A stretch of DNA of 64,000 bases from Ochotona curzoniae (GCF_017591425.1 NW_024467106.1:20202501-20266500); one strand, 5' to 3'; positions 1-11,367 are shown, numbered from the stretch's first letter. The notes: a model not told the origin generated them from the letters alone. A program made the numbers and translations.

Positions 1-385
1 TATGATGCTGATGTCCTGCATGGGTGGGTGCCTGTTCGAGTTCTAACTGCTTCACTTCAGACCCAGCTCCCTACTAACGTGCATGGGTAAACAGTGGAAG
101 ATGGGCCAGGTTGGGTCCTTGAATCCACGTGAAAGACCTAGAGAAAGGCTGACTTTGGCCTGACTTCAGTCTGGCTCAGCTCCAGCCATTGTGACCATCT
201 GGAGGAATGAACCAGTGGATCAGTGAAAGGGAGAGGGAGAGAGAATCTTCCATTCACTGATCCTACCAATGGCCTGGGAAAAACAGGAGACAAGGGGAAA
301 ATTCCTGGGCTCCTGCCACCCGTGTGGGAGACCTGTTTCTTTGCAACTCTACCTTTCAACTACACACAAAAATATCTTTTGAAAA
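1..385 (+). repeat. CSINE (lagomorph C-repeat), 5' cut by window edge, mosaic
   Basis: CSINEs are tRNA-derived, non-coding SINEs copied by LINE-1 machinery and restricted to rabbits, hares and pikas. Seen here: sense landmarks 'ggaagatgggccaggttg', 'ctcagctccagccattgtg' and 'gaggaatgaaccagtgga'. From about 228 the copy is disturbed. A short stretch reads like the opposite strand ('gagaatcttccattcactg'), then sense sequence resumes ('cacccgtgtgggagacctg') and runs to an A-rich end near 385. An 11-bp inverted repeat marks the switch (217-227 and 253-263). Confidence 0.8.
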
Positions 386-408
386 AAAAGAAACCTAAGT
401 TCTAGGAC

Positions 409-598
409 AGCATTGCCCAATAGACTGTCTATGAAGATGGACATGTCCTGTATTTGTACTATCCAGTGAGGTAGCCACCAGGCCTTGGTGCCAATAGCAC
501 TTGAAATGTGACTAATAGACTGAAGGACAACTATTTTAATGGAATATTATTAAATACCTATGTCAGGCTGGTGGCTACCCTAGTGGACAGTGTCTTAA
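409..598 (+). mobile_element. Non-autonomous hAT-like DNA transposon relic
   Basis: The ends are roughly inverted: 'ggacagcattgcccaatag' at the left and 'ctagtggacagtgtc' at the right. Between them is the body 'agcacttgaaatgtgacta', familiar from an old mammalian MITE-like family whose ends read 'cactgtccaatag'. It has no coding capacity. A second copy in the opposite orientation lies near 30,040-30,200. The family name was not assigned. Confidence 0.6.
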
Positions 599-599
599 A

Positions 600-1903
600 G
601 AGCAGATATCCTCAGGTCCTACCTTGCATGATTTGTGGGAGGATAGAAGTGAGCAGAACTGGGGGCCCTCCTCCAACATGAGGCTCTGTCTAGCATCCCT
701 CAGTGCGTGCTGTAGGGAGAAACAGCCCCAGAAACTTTTAAGACCTAGCGGCCAATGGAGGTGAGCAGGAAGAGGTGGAAAAGACACTCAAAGCAGCAGC
801 CATGGTGACTCAGGTGCTGACACCAGGCCTGGAAGGCTTAATCCACTGTCCCACGGGCCAGTAGAGTATGTGTCCCGGTGAATACAAAAGGTAACCCAGC
901 TCAGGCCTGCAGTACCTGACCGCTGACCCACTGCTTTCTCTCTCCTGCCACCTGACCCAGATCCCTCTGCCACTTCTCTCCCATGGTCCTTCTTCTCTGA
1001 TATTTGGAAGTCAAATTTGCTTGAAAGCAGAAAAGCCCCATGTGGCCTCCTTCTGCATAAATGTGCACCTTCCTTTGCCTCCTTGAAAGCATCATTTGAA
1101 TCAAGCTGATTCTGCCCTTCACTCAGAACTTAGAGCATCTGCTCCCCTCCCTGTCTTGCCTGACCAGGCCTTCTCCTGCTTTCCCTTCCTTATCACCCAC
1201 ATTTTTAGGGCCTTAGAGTTCAGAGGCCACTTTTTATGATACCCTAGACAGTCTTCAACAAGCCCTGCAGAAGGTCCTAGGGCCACGAACCTCTACTGAC
1301 ACCCTGCTCCCTACAACCATAATTGATTGTCTCAGAGGGAAGACCTTGACCCAAAGTCAGCCAGTCTAGAGAGTTGCTGACATTCTGGGAGGTTGTTTGA
1401 CTTGCCAAGATGAGCTAAGCAATCTCAGGCTCCTTTCTTGCAGGAACATATACAGAAATACCCAGAGCAGGGAGGGGAGCTGGCTAGCAACAGGAGATAA
1501 AATTGCAAAGTTTTCAGATGGCACTCAATAGTGGAAGTCAGGACTGCGGGACAACATGTCTGGAGCAGCCCTGGCAGAAGATGGAGCACCGTGAGCCCTG
1601 ACTGATCCCATCCTTTGTAGCTAAAGGCACCAACATGTTGCCTGTGAAGGGACTTGTCCTCTCCATAGGTAGTGTTTCCTGGCAAAGGGCCCTGACACCA
1701 AAGGCTGCGTGCAGTAGATTGGCAGCAGTGCCCTTTGTCTGTGGAGGACACACTCCATGTCTCCAGTGGTTGCCCCAAATCATCAATAGTACCAAACTCT
1801 ACATGTATTATGTTTCTCCCTATACATACATACCTACCATATAGCTGAATTAGTACACTAGGCACAGTGAGAACTTAACAAAAACAACTACTAAAACAGT
1901 TTG
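600..1903. other. Intergenic DNA, nothing recognised
   Basis: Ordinary mid-GC sequence. The longest frame (146 codons, minus strand, 1,425-1,865) has no recognisable domain and no codon bias. I saw no promoter, RNA gene or repeat in this stretch. Confidence 0.5.
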
Positions 1904-2246
1904 AGGCAGGCACTGTGGCACAGTAGGGTAAGCCATTGCTTGGGATGTGAGCATCCCACAGTGGAGTGCTAGTTTGAGCCTCAGCCAACTCTGTGCTTCC
2001 AGTTCAACTCCCTGCTATGCCTGAGAGATAGTGGAAGATGGATCAAGTACTCGGGCCAATGCCACCCACGTGGGAGACCTGGATAGAATTCCAGGCTCCT
2101 GGCTTCAACCTGGCTCAGTTCCAGCCATCACAGTCATGTAGAGAGTAAACAAGCAGATGAAGGTCTGTGTATGTGTGTGTGTATCTCCCTCTCTCTCTGT
2201 AACTCTTTCAAAGGAAAATGAATAAATCTTTTTTTTTTTTTTTAAG
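1904..2246 (+). repeat. CSINE, near full length
   Basis: Runs from the head 'ggcaggcactgtggcacag' through 'cacccacgtgggagacctgg' to a CT/GT-rich segment and the tail 'aaaatgaataaatctttttt'. It is of the older subfamily type ('cagtagggtaagcc' head). Confidence 0.9.
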
Positions 2247-2736
2247 ATAAATATAGCTGCCAAGGCTTGAGCTTTGGTTGATTCTTTGGGTGTTTCTGGA
2301 CCCGTGGGCAGGAGCTCCTCAGAGTTGTGTTAAACTTAGGCCAAGGAGATTGGGCTGGTTTTTGTCTATGTGTAAGCCAATCTTTGACCATGGCCTCCCC
2401 CAAACTGATGAAATGCTTAGATCCTGCACTGACATGCAACTTAATTCAGATTGAAGAAATAGTAGTAACACCCTACTTTTACTTTGCTGTTTGTGAAATG
2501 TGTGTCTTCTAATTTGGTCTTTGTAACAACTGTGTGAAATAGGAAGGCTGCCATTCCCAGCGTACTAAGGAGAGAAACGAAAATTCAGGGAGTCATGTCA
2601 CAGACTCCTCAGGTCCTTGAGACAGCAAAGGGCGCCCCCACATCCATGTCGGGCTCACAGCGGTGCTTGTTGGTGCTTTCTTCACCACAGAGTGGAATCC
2701 GAGCTTCTTCCATGGCACTTACAGCTTATGTTTTTT
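2247..2736. other. Intergenic spacer, nothing recognised
   Basis: Unique-looking sequence between two CSINEs, with no coding or RNA signal. Confidence 0.45.
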
Positions 2737-3055
2737 CAAAATTTATTTATTTACTTATTTTGTTTGAAAGGCAGATTTAGAGAGGAGAGATATCTCCCAT
2801 CCCCTGGTTCACTCTCCAAATGGTCACAACAGCCAGGCTGAGCCAATCTGAAGCCAGGAGCCAGGATATTCTTCCGGGTCTCCCACATGGATGCTTGAGC
2901 ACAAGGACCTGGACCATCCTCTGCTATCTTCCCAGGCCATAAGCAGCAAGCTGGATTGAAAGTGGAGCAGCCAGGACATGCATCGACACCCATATGAGAG
3001 GCCAATGCTACAGGTGGAGGATTAGTGTGTTGAACTCTACCCCATACTAGCCCCC
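2737..3055 (-). repeat. CSINE, antisense, near full length
   Basis: The reversed tail 'aaaatttatttatttactta' is followed by 'ttgaaaggcagatttagaga', 'ctggttcactctccaaatgg' and 'gaagccaggagccaggat', ending in the reversed head near 'tactagccccc'. Confidence 0.9.
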
Positions 3056-3059
3056 ACTT

Positions 3060-3950
3060 ACAGCTTTGAAAAACAGGATTCCAACCTTACTTTTCTACTT
3101 CCTCTTCTCTCAACAGAAATCTGAAGCAAAGACTATTGCTTCCAATACCCAGAAAGACAAAAGATGATCAGTAACTGAGTCTTAGCCTAGGCTCCCTTCA
3201 GAAATGGACACTGAGAGGACATGAATATGGATAGTTTGTTTGAGAGTTTGCCGCCAAATGAAACGTAAGGTGCAAGATAAAGTGAAATGGGAACAGAAGA
3301 AAGGCCAGTTAAAGAGTGTGCCACCATGTGGTTGCTATGGGAGTACCTGAAGGGCCCTCCAGGGGACACACTGAACCCCTCTGAGAATTGTCACTTCAAA
3401 ATCAATAGGAGTGTTTGTCCATTGACTCACATCTGTTTGATGGCCTCCCCAGGAGATCTTACATCCCTGACCCTTCTGGGCAGCCCCAGTGAGAATGCCA
3501 AATGCCCTGCCATGGCACTGGAGAAGCCTTGAGTTGCAAGATGAAAGGTGTGAGACTTGTCACTGAGGTGAAAGCTGTGAAGTAAAACCCCCCACTGACC
3601 TCTGTTATCAGACAGGCCCTACTAGATGAATCAGTCTGCAGATAAGAACTTTAAAGTCAGAGCTAGCATGGAAATTCCCAGAAGGCAACAGACAGGGGAA
3701 GCAGGAAGACTGGAAACAGGAAGGTAAGCAGACAGGTTCTGGTGTAGACACATTTGAAGCAGAGAAGTTGGACAGTGTGACATTCCATATCTGTGATTCC
3801 ATTCACAATGTGAAATAGCCCAGTGTATGTTGAACAAGCAAAATAGAACACATTCGCAAGAGAACAGGAAATTACAAGGTCATCTAGATGTTAGAAATAG
3901 GCAAGAGGGATTTTTAAATGACTTTTCTCAATGAGATAAAACAAAATATA
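3060..3950. other. Intergenic DNA, nothing recognised
   Basis: Mid-GC sequence between CSINEs with only short, overlapping chance frames. Confidence 0.45.
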
Positions 3951-3952
3951 CT

Positions 3953-4163
3953 TTATTTATTTTTTTAAAGGCTTGTTTATTTTCTTGAAAGGCAGAATTC
4001 CAGAGAGAGGGAAAGGCACAGAAAGGTCTCCCAACAGCTGGTTCACTCCTTAAATGGTCACAATGGGCAGAGACGGGCCATGGATAGTGAAGAGCCAGGA
4101 GCTTCTTCTGGGTCTTCCATGAGGGCACAGGGCACCCAAGCACATCGGCCATCCTGCACCCTC
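3953..4163 (-). repeat. CSINE, antisense, left part split by an LTR
   Basis: Starts with the reversed tail 'ttatttattttttta' and 'cttgaaaggcagaattcca', then 'gctggttcactccttaaatg'. It stops inside the usual 'gccatcctctgctgctttcc' block, where a foreign segment with LTR structure interrupts it. The matching right part resumes at 4,771. Confidence 0.85.
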
Positions 4164-4770
4164 TGAGAGGAGTGATTTGGAATATCTCATTTTGGACCTG
4201 GTGCTGCTTCCTTCTTCCCCTTCCCTCTGCTTGCAAAGTTCACACTGTTCTGGTACCCACCAATGAAATGTGATTTCATGGTGTCTTACCGGAGAATCTC
4301 ACCCACCGTTCTCTTGGCCCTCCCCCGTTATCCCTGCCCACCTACCAATCACCTGTGATAAGCTCAGTCAGCGATACTTTGGGGCCCACCCACAGCCTCT
4401 CCAAACCAATTTCCCATGCTCCTCACACCTTGCAGGCTCAGGTGGGTTGTATAAATGAGCCTTCACCTGTGCCCCTTCCCTTCTCTTCCCCTTTTCCCTG
4501 GCTCTCCTCCCACCACCCTGTCCCCTCCATCATGCCCCCTTCCCCCGCCCTGGCAACCCCCAACCTGCCACCCTGGCAGGAGACGTTTGTCTGCATATTC
4601 TCTCCCCTGCACTCCCTGCTCCTGTTCCTACCCTGCTGGAATAAAGGACCTCCTTACTTAGCACCTTGCTGCATCTGGGATTTTGGCTTGCGGTAAGCTA
4701 ATCATGAAAAGGGGACTTGGTTGCGGGATTAGCTGTGCGTAAGAACTTTAAGTGAGTTTAAAACTTAACA
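4164..4770 (+). mobile_element. Solitary ERV LTR (about 607 bp), class I-like
   Basis: Seen directly: the segment begins TG (4,164) and ends CA (4,770), is flanked by the 5-bp direct repeat 'ccctc' (4,159-4,163 and 4,771-4,775), and cleanly splits a CSINE. Inside are a TATA box 'tataaa' (4,450-4,455) and a polyadenylation signal 'aataaa' (4,640-4,645), spaced as in the U3-R-U5 order of a proviral LTR read on the + strand. No gag, pol or env sequence adjoins it, so it is a solo LTR, presumably left by LTR-LTR recombination. A class I (ERV1) affinity is suggested only by layout. It post-dates the host CSINE. Confidence 0.8.
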
Positions 4771-4905
4771 CCCTCTGCTGTTTTCTCAAGCACATTAGAA
4801 GTGAGCTGTAGCAGAAGTGAAAGAGCCAGGACTAGAACCAGCGACCAGATAGGATACTGGTGCTGCAGGTGGTGATTTTATCACTATGACAGAGCACCAG
4901 CCCAT
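4771..4905 (-). repeat. CSINE, antisense, right part of the copy at 3,953
   Basis: Continues the interrupted SINE: 'tgctgttttctcaagcacat', then 'gccaggactagaaccagcga', 'gctgcaggtggtgattttat' and the reversed head 'agagcaccagccc'. Confidence 0.85.
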
Positions 4906-4964
4906 AAGATACACTTTCAGTGCATGAAAAAAATAGAAATCTCCACAGAGAAAGAAAAATCAAG

Positions 4965-5295
4965 GGTCTGGAATTGTGGCATGGTGAGTGAAGCTGCTGT
5001 CTACAACAGCTGCATCCCTTATGGGTCCTGGCTCCTGCCCTGTCTACTCCACTTCCTATTCAGCTCTCTAAATGCCTAGGAGGGCAGCAGAAAAATGGCT
5101 CTAATGCTTAGGTCCCTGCTACTCATTTGGGAGATCTGGACAAAACTCGTGGATCCTAGCTTTGGACTGGCTCAGCCCTGACTGTTGCAGCCGTTTGGAG
5201 AGTGAACCAACAAGTAGAAGGTATCTCATTAGCTCTCCGTCTCTCCTTTGTCTTGTAACTTGATTTTCAAATAACTCAAAGCCTTATTTAAAAAA
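4965..5295 (+). repeat. CSINE, diverged
   Basis: The head 'ctggaattgtggcatggtg', the middle 'catttgggagatctggaca' and 'ggagagtgaaccaacaagta', and an A-rich 3' end near 5,290. It is older and more mutated than its neighbours. Confidence 0.8.
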
Positions 5296-5399
5296 GAAAT
5301 AGAAATTCTAAAAACAAAATGCACATTATCTACAATTTTCTAAATGTAAAAGAAAGACTTCGATGCCAAATGGAAATAATAAAGGAAAAAGAAAGTGAG

Positions 5400-6020
5400 C
5401 CTGAAAATAAAGCAATAGAAATCATACAGGAGAGATAAAATTCAACTAACATAAAGATAAGTGACTTTTAGATAGTTTCAACACATGAAGTTTATAAAAA
5501 TTATTAAAATACCAGCATCATCATTCAACAGAGACAAGTCAGTAAGGAATTGGCATAAAGGTAGACCTATAAATCAATAGAACAAAAAATGCAACAAGGT
5601 AGAGTTCATTAATACATCAGCTACTACATGGTTAGGTGATTTGGACAAAAACATCAAGCTGTTTCAAATGAGGAAGGAGAAATTTCTTCAACAAAGGATA
5701 AACTTCTACTGAAATGACAAGTAACACTGAAAAAGATGAAGTTTGAATCATAAGTCAAGCCACATCACAAATTAACTTGAAATTATTTGTAGGCCTGGAT
5801 GTAAGAGCTAGCTAAAACTATAAATCCGTAGGACAAAAATGTTTGTGATCTTGAGTTAGTCAAAGAACACAAGCACGAAAATTAAAAGCTTAAAAGGAAA
5901 AATCGTTTTTATCAAAATGTGAAACTTCTGCTCTTTAAAAGACATTGTTAAGAAAACCAAAAGACAAGCCAATGACAGGAAGGAAGTGTTTTCCAAACAT
6001 ATATTTGACTGGAATCGGAG
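5400..6020 (+). mobile_element. Ancient LINE-1 ORF2 fragment
   Basis: Landmarks of the 3' part of the LINE-1 reverse-transcriptase ORF (ORF2) on the + strand: 'ggaattggcataaaggtag', 'gatgtaagagctagctaaaa', 'tgatcttgagttagtcaaag' and 'gacattgttaagaaaacca'. Frames are broken throughout, so it is a dead copy. The left boundary is uncertain; the clear match begins near 5,540. Confidence 0.7.
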
Positions 6021-6465
6021 TTTTCAACCTGTGATTGCAGTGCACAAGAATCTCATGCAGATAGCGGGAAAAAATGGGAGGCTTTTTCCCTCATATGACG
6101 AGAGATCTGGCAGTAAGAAACTCATGGCCATCCATGTACAAGGATGCCACCAGGCACTCTGATTCCTCTGTTCTCCTTGCGATGTTGTACTCATCCCAGT
6201 GCTGATTGCCTCATTGCATTTCCACTCTCCACAATGTCTCATAAGAAAGATGATAGAAAGGGGAAAGAAAAGCCTCTAGTAGCTGCATCTCATGTCTTTC
6301 CTCAGAACAGCAAGACATTTCTCCTGAGTCACCCTCTAGCCAATTACTATTTAGTTTCTATTGACCAAAGAGATAAAAAGTCAGCTTCAAAGCAGCCTTT
6401 AAAAGTAAGGAACGGAATTGTCGCAATTAATCTTGGTCATCATGGAAATTGTGCTACACATGCTT

Positions 6466-6545
6466 CAAAAAGAAGAAGAAGAGGAGGAGGAGGAGGAGGA
6501 AGGAGAAGAAGAAAACAAACAAGTAAGCAAACAAACAAAAAAAAA
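6466..6545 (+). repeat. (GAA/GGA)n purine tract followed by (AAAC)n
   Basis: About 55 bases of GAA and GAG/GGA triplets, then 'aaacaaacaagtaagcaaac' and poly-A. Simple repeat; the poly-Glu/Lys frame across it is an artefact. Confidence 0.9.
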
Positions 6546-7354
6546 TCCCAAGGATCTATTGGCAAAGAAGAGCAAAGGAGATGATGCGTGTGGAGTCAAC
6601 ATATAGCACCTGTCGTGTCACCCTAAACTTAAAAACAACTTACTGCTCAAAACATGTCAAGTTTTTCTGTGCTTCTGTCTTATGCATTTGCTGCCAGGAA
6701 AGTCCTTAGCCTTCAAAATTGGGACAGTTTTACCCCAGTTAAATATATGGGGCAGAAGAGAGAAATCTCAGGACAGGCATCATCTCCTTTGGAATGCCTT
6801 TCTTACTTCCCGCTCTACAACCCTCCAAAGAAATGTCTGAGCTCTCAGCAAAGGACTGCTCATCCACGGCTTATGAAGCAAAAAAGCCCCCTACTTCCCT
6901 TTTCTTTTGAGTGTCAAAAGACACTTCAATGAAACGACTTAGTGCCTTTGCATGCTCCCTTCCTAATGCTCAACTGCATTTCTGAGATTGAGTTTTCAAA
7001 GATGTCCCCAACCCCTGGTATCATTATAGTAAGATTCCTTTCATATGGTGCCAATTTAAGCCAGCTTCTTCTACTCAAATGCACTCTCCTGCCTCACTGG
7101 CACCCTAGCTTGGCCTGCGGAGTGGACAGGGGCAAGGACCTAGATTGCTTTCTGCCTAAGTTAGTCTGGGGCCAGCTCTAACCAATAGTCTGTAAGAGGA
7201 AGGGGTGGGCATTTGTTCAGAGGCAAGGCACTTAAGAGCCGGTAGAACTCTTAGAGTTAGCTCTCGTTACACCACTGTGACAACAATGTATTCTATGTGT
7301 TATGGCTGTGAGAAGTAAGAAATCTTCCCAACCTCCATTAGACTGCCTTGGACT

Positions 7355-7386
7355 ATAAATAAATAAATAGATAAATAAATAAATCT
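7355..7386 (+). repeat. (TAAA)n simple repeat
   Basis: Eight near-perfect 'taaa' units with one 'taga'. It resembles a SINE tail, but no SINE body precedes it. Confidence 0.8.
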
Positions 7387-7504
7387 TCTGTGAGAAACCA
7401 TTGTAACTTGGGAGTTGGTCTATTGCAGCAACTACCATTAGGTACATTAACTGCCGTACCCATTGAAGTACAGGTTTACTGGTCTCTTTCATTGAAATAT
7501 GCTG

Positions 7505-7607
7505 GTTTTGAGGTCAGTGACATGTGTTTATCTCCTAATTCTAGTACCCGCTTCTACAGGGCCTAGAACACAAAGGATGCTCATTAAATGTGCATTGAAT
7601 GAATCAC
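7505..7607 (+). repeat. LINE-2-like 3' end fragment
   Basis: 'gggcctagaacacaaaggat' and 'gctcattaaatgtgcattga', ending in 'atgaat', resemble the 3' terminus of ancient mammalian L2. Assigned from memory of the consensus. Confidence 0.5.
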
Positions 7608-8289
7608 ACTACTTGACACTTCAACACCTCAGCTAAACACTTCTTAGAAACCAAAAGAGCCTGGAAATTTCTAGAGCTGGAATTTGAACTCAGACTTGTC
7701 TAACCTGGAGCCAAGGGCTTTTTGCACGTCACCATGGCAGATAAATGATGGACACTGTGAATTAACTCCAATGTGTGGCAACTCAGCAGACAGGCAGCCT
7801 GTACGTAGCTTTCTAGGACAATTATTCTGGAAAGCCACATCTGGGAAAGGACCCAAGAATCTCCACACAGCAGAAGAGGAAGACTTATTTAAACGTGAAC
7901 TACTGCTATTGTTTTGGTCACGAAACTCGGAGAGTAATAAAAGTCAGAGGCCCATTGGAGACAGAAGGGCATCTGTCTTTTCCAAAATGTCAACATTCCT
8001 GTAAAACAATTTCTGAGGAATGAACAAAGAGCAAACTGAGCAAGGAAATTCTTAAAACCCCTCTGTTTGACTCAGAAAGCATGTGTTCTGAGTGAGGAAG
8101 ATTTTGGTGACACCATTTTGGTGTGGATTTTAGAATGACCTGCAAACTAGGGAGTAACAGAGTACATTTTGCTTTGCTAGTGTCAATGGAATTACCCTGT
8201 TCCAGATACAGAAAAGACTCTATGTTCATTATCCTTTCTCCTTATAATCAAGTGACAAGGGATTCTAGACCGTTCCCCTTGTTGCACAT

Positions 8290-8405
8290 AAAGAAGACAG
8301 GCTCTGCATAATTAGAAAAGCTGCTTAAGGTCACACAGCTAGTCAATGATTTTCAGAATTCAGACCCAGGTGTTCAGGATGCCAAAGCCCAGGCTCTGAG
8401 CTTCC
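8290..8405 (+). repeat. MIR-like ancient SINE
   Basis: The core 'taaggtcacacagctagtca' followed by 'ttcagacccaggtgttcag' and 'caaagcccaggctctgag' follows the MIR (mammalian-wide interspersed repeat) consensus order. Confidence 0.75.
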
Positions 8406-9049
8406 CAGTTTGGCCAATGTGTTCCTTTGCAGTGACACATTAGAAACCCAGTGGGAGCTGGCTTAAACCAAGGGACTTCATTGATTCATAAGAATCCAAG
8501 AAACATGGCATGGCAGTGCACCAGCCATACCAGGCTTCTGAAACTCTGACCAGGTCCCTGAACAAGGCCAACAACCCCTCATCCGCTGTATCTCTGCATG
8601 CATTGTGGAGTATCATCTTCATTCCTGCCCCCATACAAAATCTGTCTGCTCCAGTGCAGAAAACATAGCTGCCAACATGTCCACCCTCACTTTCTTTGGA
8701 TCCTGCCAGGAGAGAAGCTCCCATGGGCTTCAGCTGCCGTTTGTGAACTCCCAGGGCAGGTGTCCAGTTGGCCAGCTGTGGTCAAGCACCTCATCTGGCT
8801 GTGGGGATGAGTCCTCTGAGAGTAAGGCTGCTCCTTATGGAGAGAAGAAAGTGTCCGGGAAGCAAACTGGGCACAGGAAATACACAGGAAGCACAGAAGA
8901 CTAGACAGAATCCTACTGCTATTTCCTGATAACTGAAGAACTATCAATAATTAGAGATTTCCTAAAGATAAGCTTTCACATTCAGATTCAACATCCACCA
9001 AGGGCTTTCCAAGTGCAGCTTTTAAGCGAAGTTTCTTCATATATATCTT
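8406..9049. other. Intergenic DNA, nothing recognised
   Basis: No repeat, RNA gene or promoter seen. Overlapping frames of 86-99 codons on both strands near 8,440-8,947 show no known domain. Confidence 0.45.
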
Positions 9050-9180
9050 TCTCTTTTAATCTTCACAACGAATTGGTCAGAAAAAGGCCTTTATTCCCAT
9101 GTTAAAGAAAACAAAGGTAAATAAAACCTATTGCCTGAGTGATGGGGATTTGAATCCAGGTATTCTATCTCCTCATTTTT
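9050..9180 (+). repeat. MIR-like ancient SINE
   Basis: 'ttttaatcttcacaacgaat', a diverged 'ttattcccatgttaaagaaa' and 'gggatttgaatccaggtatt' follow MIR order. Old and diverged. Confidence 0.6.
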
Positions 9181-9929
9181 CATTCTGTCATTCTGTCCCC
9201 TCACATGCAAGTCTATTAATAATCACTTCTATATAAAGAGATCTGGAATTTCCCAGAAGCCAGGGATGCCCATGTCTTAAAGCTATCCCTCACAAAAGTC
9301 AGAAAGCTATCTGGTCAAAGATGCATTTCAAAATGGGAGATACAATTGGGCTAGAAATCCCCTAAGATGCATCCTGTGCCTGACTGAATATATTCTGGAA
9401 GATCTTACAAATTCTTTCCAAAATCTCCATATGCCCACCGCAGCCCCACCAGTTCCTCTCCTCCCTTTACTATGCTCCAAGCCTCACAAGGCAGACACAG
9501 GATCCGCATCAAGGTATCCTTGTCCACTAGCTTCTAGCTGGTTCTACCTGATAGGGCTCCTGGGCAGGTGCTCAGAGAAGGGAGGCCAGAAATTCTGTGA
9601 GGTCACCTGGGATCGGCTGCTCCCACTGCACAACTGTTGCTCCTCCTAATGTCTTCCCTGGTCTCTCCTCTTGAGCCTAGAGAGGGTAACAGCTCTGTTG
9701 TTTCTTTCTCACAGGCCCTACAGCATCTCTTGTGGTCCTGCTGCACCCCTGCGTCTCTGTAATGAATGTCCATCAGCAGTCCTTTCTCATCCTGGTGAGA
9801 TTTGAGTGTGCTACCTCTTGAAACTTTCATTGATATAAAAGCATTTCCTGGGTTGAAAATTCTGTATCCTGATTAATTGTTTCTACATGCTCATTGTGGA
9901 TTTTCATGTATAGGCTAAAAAGAAAACTA

Positions 9930-10190
9930 AAATTACCTCTAATCCCATCCATAGAGATAGCTAACATTTGGGGGGTATTTTTCTACCACAATGTTCTTTG
10001 TATACATAATGCATTTTTGTGCCATTTATATCTCCATGTGTAATTTCATTAATATGATTATCTCATGAAATATTTCCCCATGTCATTAAAAATCCTCATA
10101 AGCATCATGTTTCAAAGTTGTATACCATAATGTAATGTAGTCATTTTTTCATTTTTCTATTTAGGTTATTATTACATTCTGCTATCATAA
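9930..10190 (-). mobile_element. Ancient LINE-1 fragment, antisense
   Basis: 'atttccccatgtcattaaaa', 'gttgtataccataatgtaat' and 'tctatttaggttattattac' follow the order of antisense old LINE-1 (L1M type) sequence. Non-coding. Confidence 0.6.
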
Positions 10191-11206
10191 CTGTCAGTGC
10201 TATGCTGATCATAATTCATAAATCCTAGTCCAAATTTATCATGATTTCCCAAGATCCTTCCAACTTCTGACACTTTAGTAGTGCCCCATCGGTTGGATAC
10301 ACTAGAGGGAGCTGAAACAATGAGTTTTCTGTGCCCTGGTGAGGAATGAAAGCAACCTGCCAGGACTGGCAGAAATATTAAAGGCATTTGAGGGTTTCCC
10401 TTCATCACTAGGAGAGCTAAGCCTGATCTCATAATAAAACAATGTGGGCATTCTCTTCCCGAGCCTGCTTCCATCCTGGGTTGAGAGTCCAGCTCAGTTT
10501 GTTGTGTTGGCTGACAAGTGTGGTCATGAATCTTTGGAACTGTGGGTGACCAGGGGGTGACTGCCAAGGCCATGCTCAGTTGATGAGGAACATCAGTATG
10601 AGAAGGCTCTGGAAGAAGGCCCCACCCCAGCCCCAGGGAACTGGCATCCAGAGCCAGTTCCCAGAGCTGTGGGTCAGACCTTGTTGTAGAACTTGTTGTA
10701 CAAGTTCTCTGCCACTGCTAGAGAGACTGTGATGGGTGATTGTCCTCAACCATGGCTCAGGGTCACCAGAAAACGAGTGGCAAGCTGTGTGACCAGGATG
10801 GTAGAGCAGGGGCAGAGGCCTGAGCTCCAAAGGCTTTGGCTTTGGCTCCTCATCTGGGTTCCCTTCCCCCCCCACCACCATTTTCATCTGTTTGGCAATG
10901 ATGATTCTGCTGCAAGGAGTATCTGCCAGAGCCTGTGTGGCCCATATTGGCTGGACAAGTGCGGGTAAGAAAAGAGAATGTTCCCCAGCAAATGACCCGT
11001 GGAGCAGCGAGTTGGTATATCTGGCACTCTGGTACCAGGCATTGTGCTTCTTCCTAGGTGGAACTCTCCTGGCTCACCATGTTTGACTTGCTCCTTAACA
11101 TGGGAAATTAACATTGTCTTTCCTTAAACTTAAAAATTAAAAATGAGAAGTTTTGGAGATGCTGGGTCTATCTAGGCTCAAGGAGCCTTACCTTTATATT
11201 CCGAAA
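10191..11206. other. Intergenic DNA, nothing recognised
   Basis: Unassigned sequence. The 133- and 103-codon minus-strand frames at 10,172-10,573 and 10,576-10,887 have no recognisable domain or conserved-looking composition. Confidence 0.45.
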
Positions 11207-11240
11207 TTAAACAAAACAAAACAAAAACAAACAAACAAAG
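11207..11240 (+). repeat. (AAAAC)n / (AAAC)n simple repeat
   Basis: 'aaacaaaacaaaacaaaaac' followed by 'aaacaaacaaag'. Confidence 0.85.
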
Positions 11241-11324
11241 ACCCAGATCGGGTTAAAGTAAGACATTGTTCCCTTAAAAACCATGATTCTTGATTTTAAT
11301 TGTGCATAAAATCATTTAGAAAGT

Positions 11325-11352
11325 GTTTTGTTTTGTTTTGTTTTGTTTTTTT
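11325..11352 (+). repeat. (TTTTG)n simple repeat
   Basis: Four 'ttttg' units and a T/A run lead into the next CSINE. It is roughly the complement of the AAAAC tract 90 bp upstream. Confidence 0.85.
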
Positions 11353-11367
11353 AAAAAAAAATCCCCA

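Larger units (their letters stand above)
6021..7504. other. Intergenic DNA with a purine-rich tract
   Basis: Mostly unassigned sequence. 'gttttcaacctgtgattgca' near 6,020 faintly resembles a MER5-type DNA transposon end. Chance frames up to 146 codons overlap the GAA/GAG tract and are low complexity. Confidence 0.4.

Noticed and set aside
4141..4170. Alternative 9-bp reading of the direct repeat flanking the LTR ('caccctctg')
   Set aside because: The extra bases coincide with the LTR's own TG and CA ends; the 5-bp duplication is the simpler reading.
6144..6606. Frames with poly-Glu or poly-Arg/Gly
   Set aside because: They come from the GAA/GAG simple repeat; no conserved flanks.
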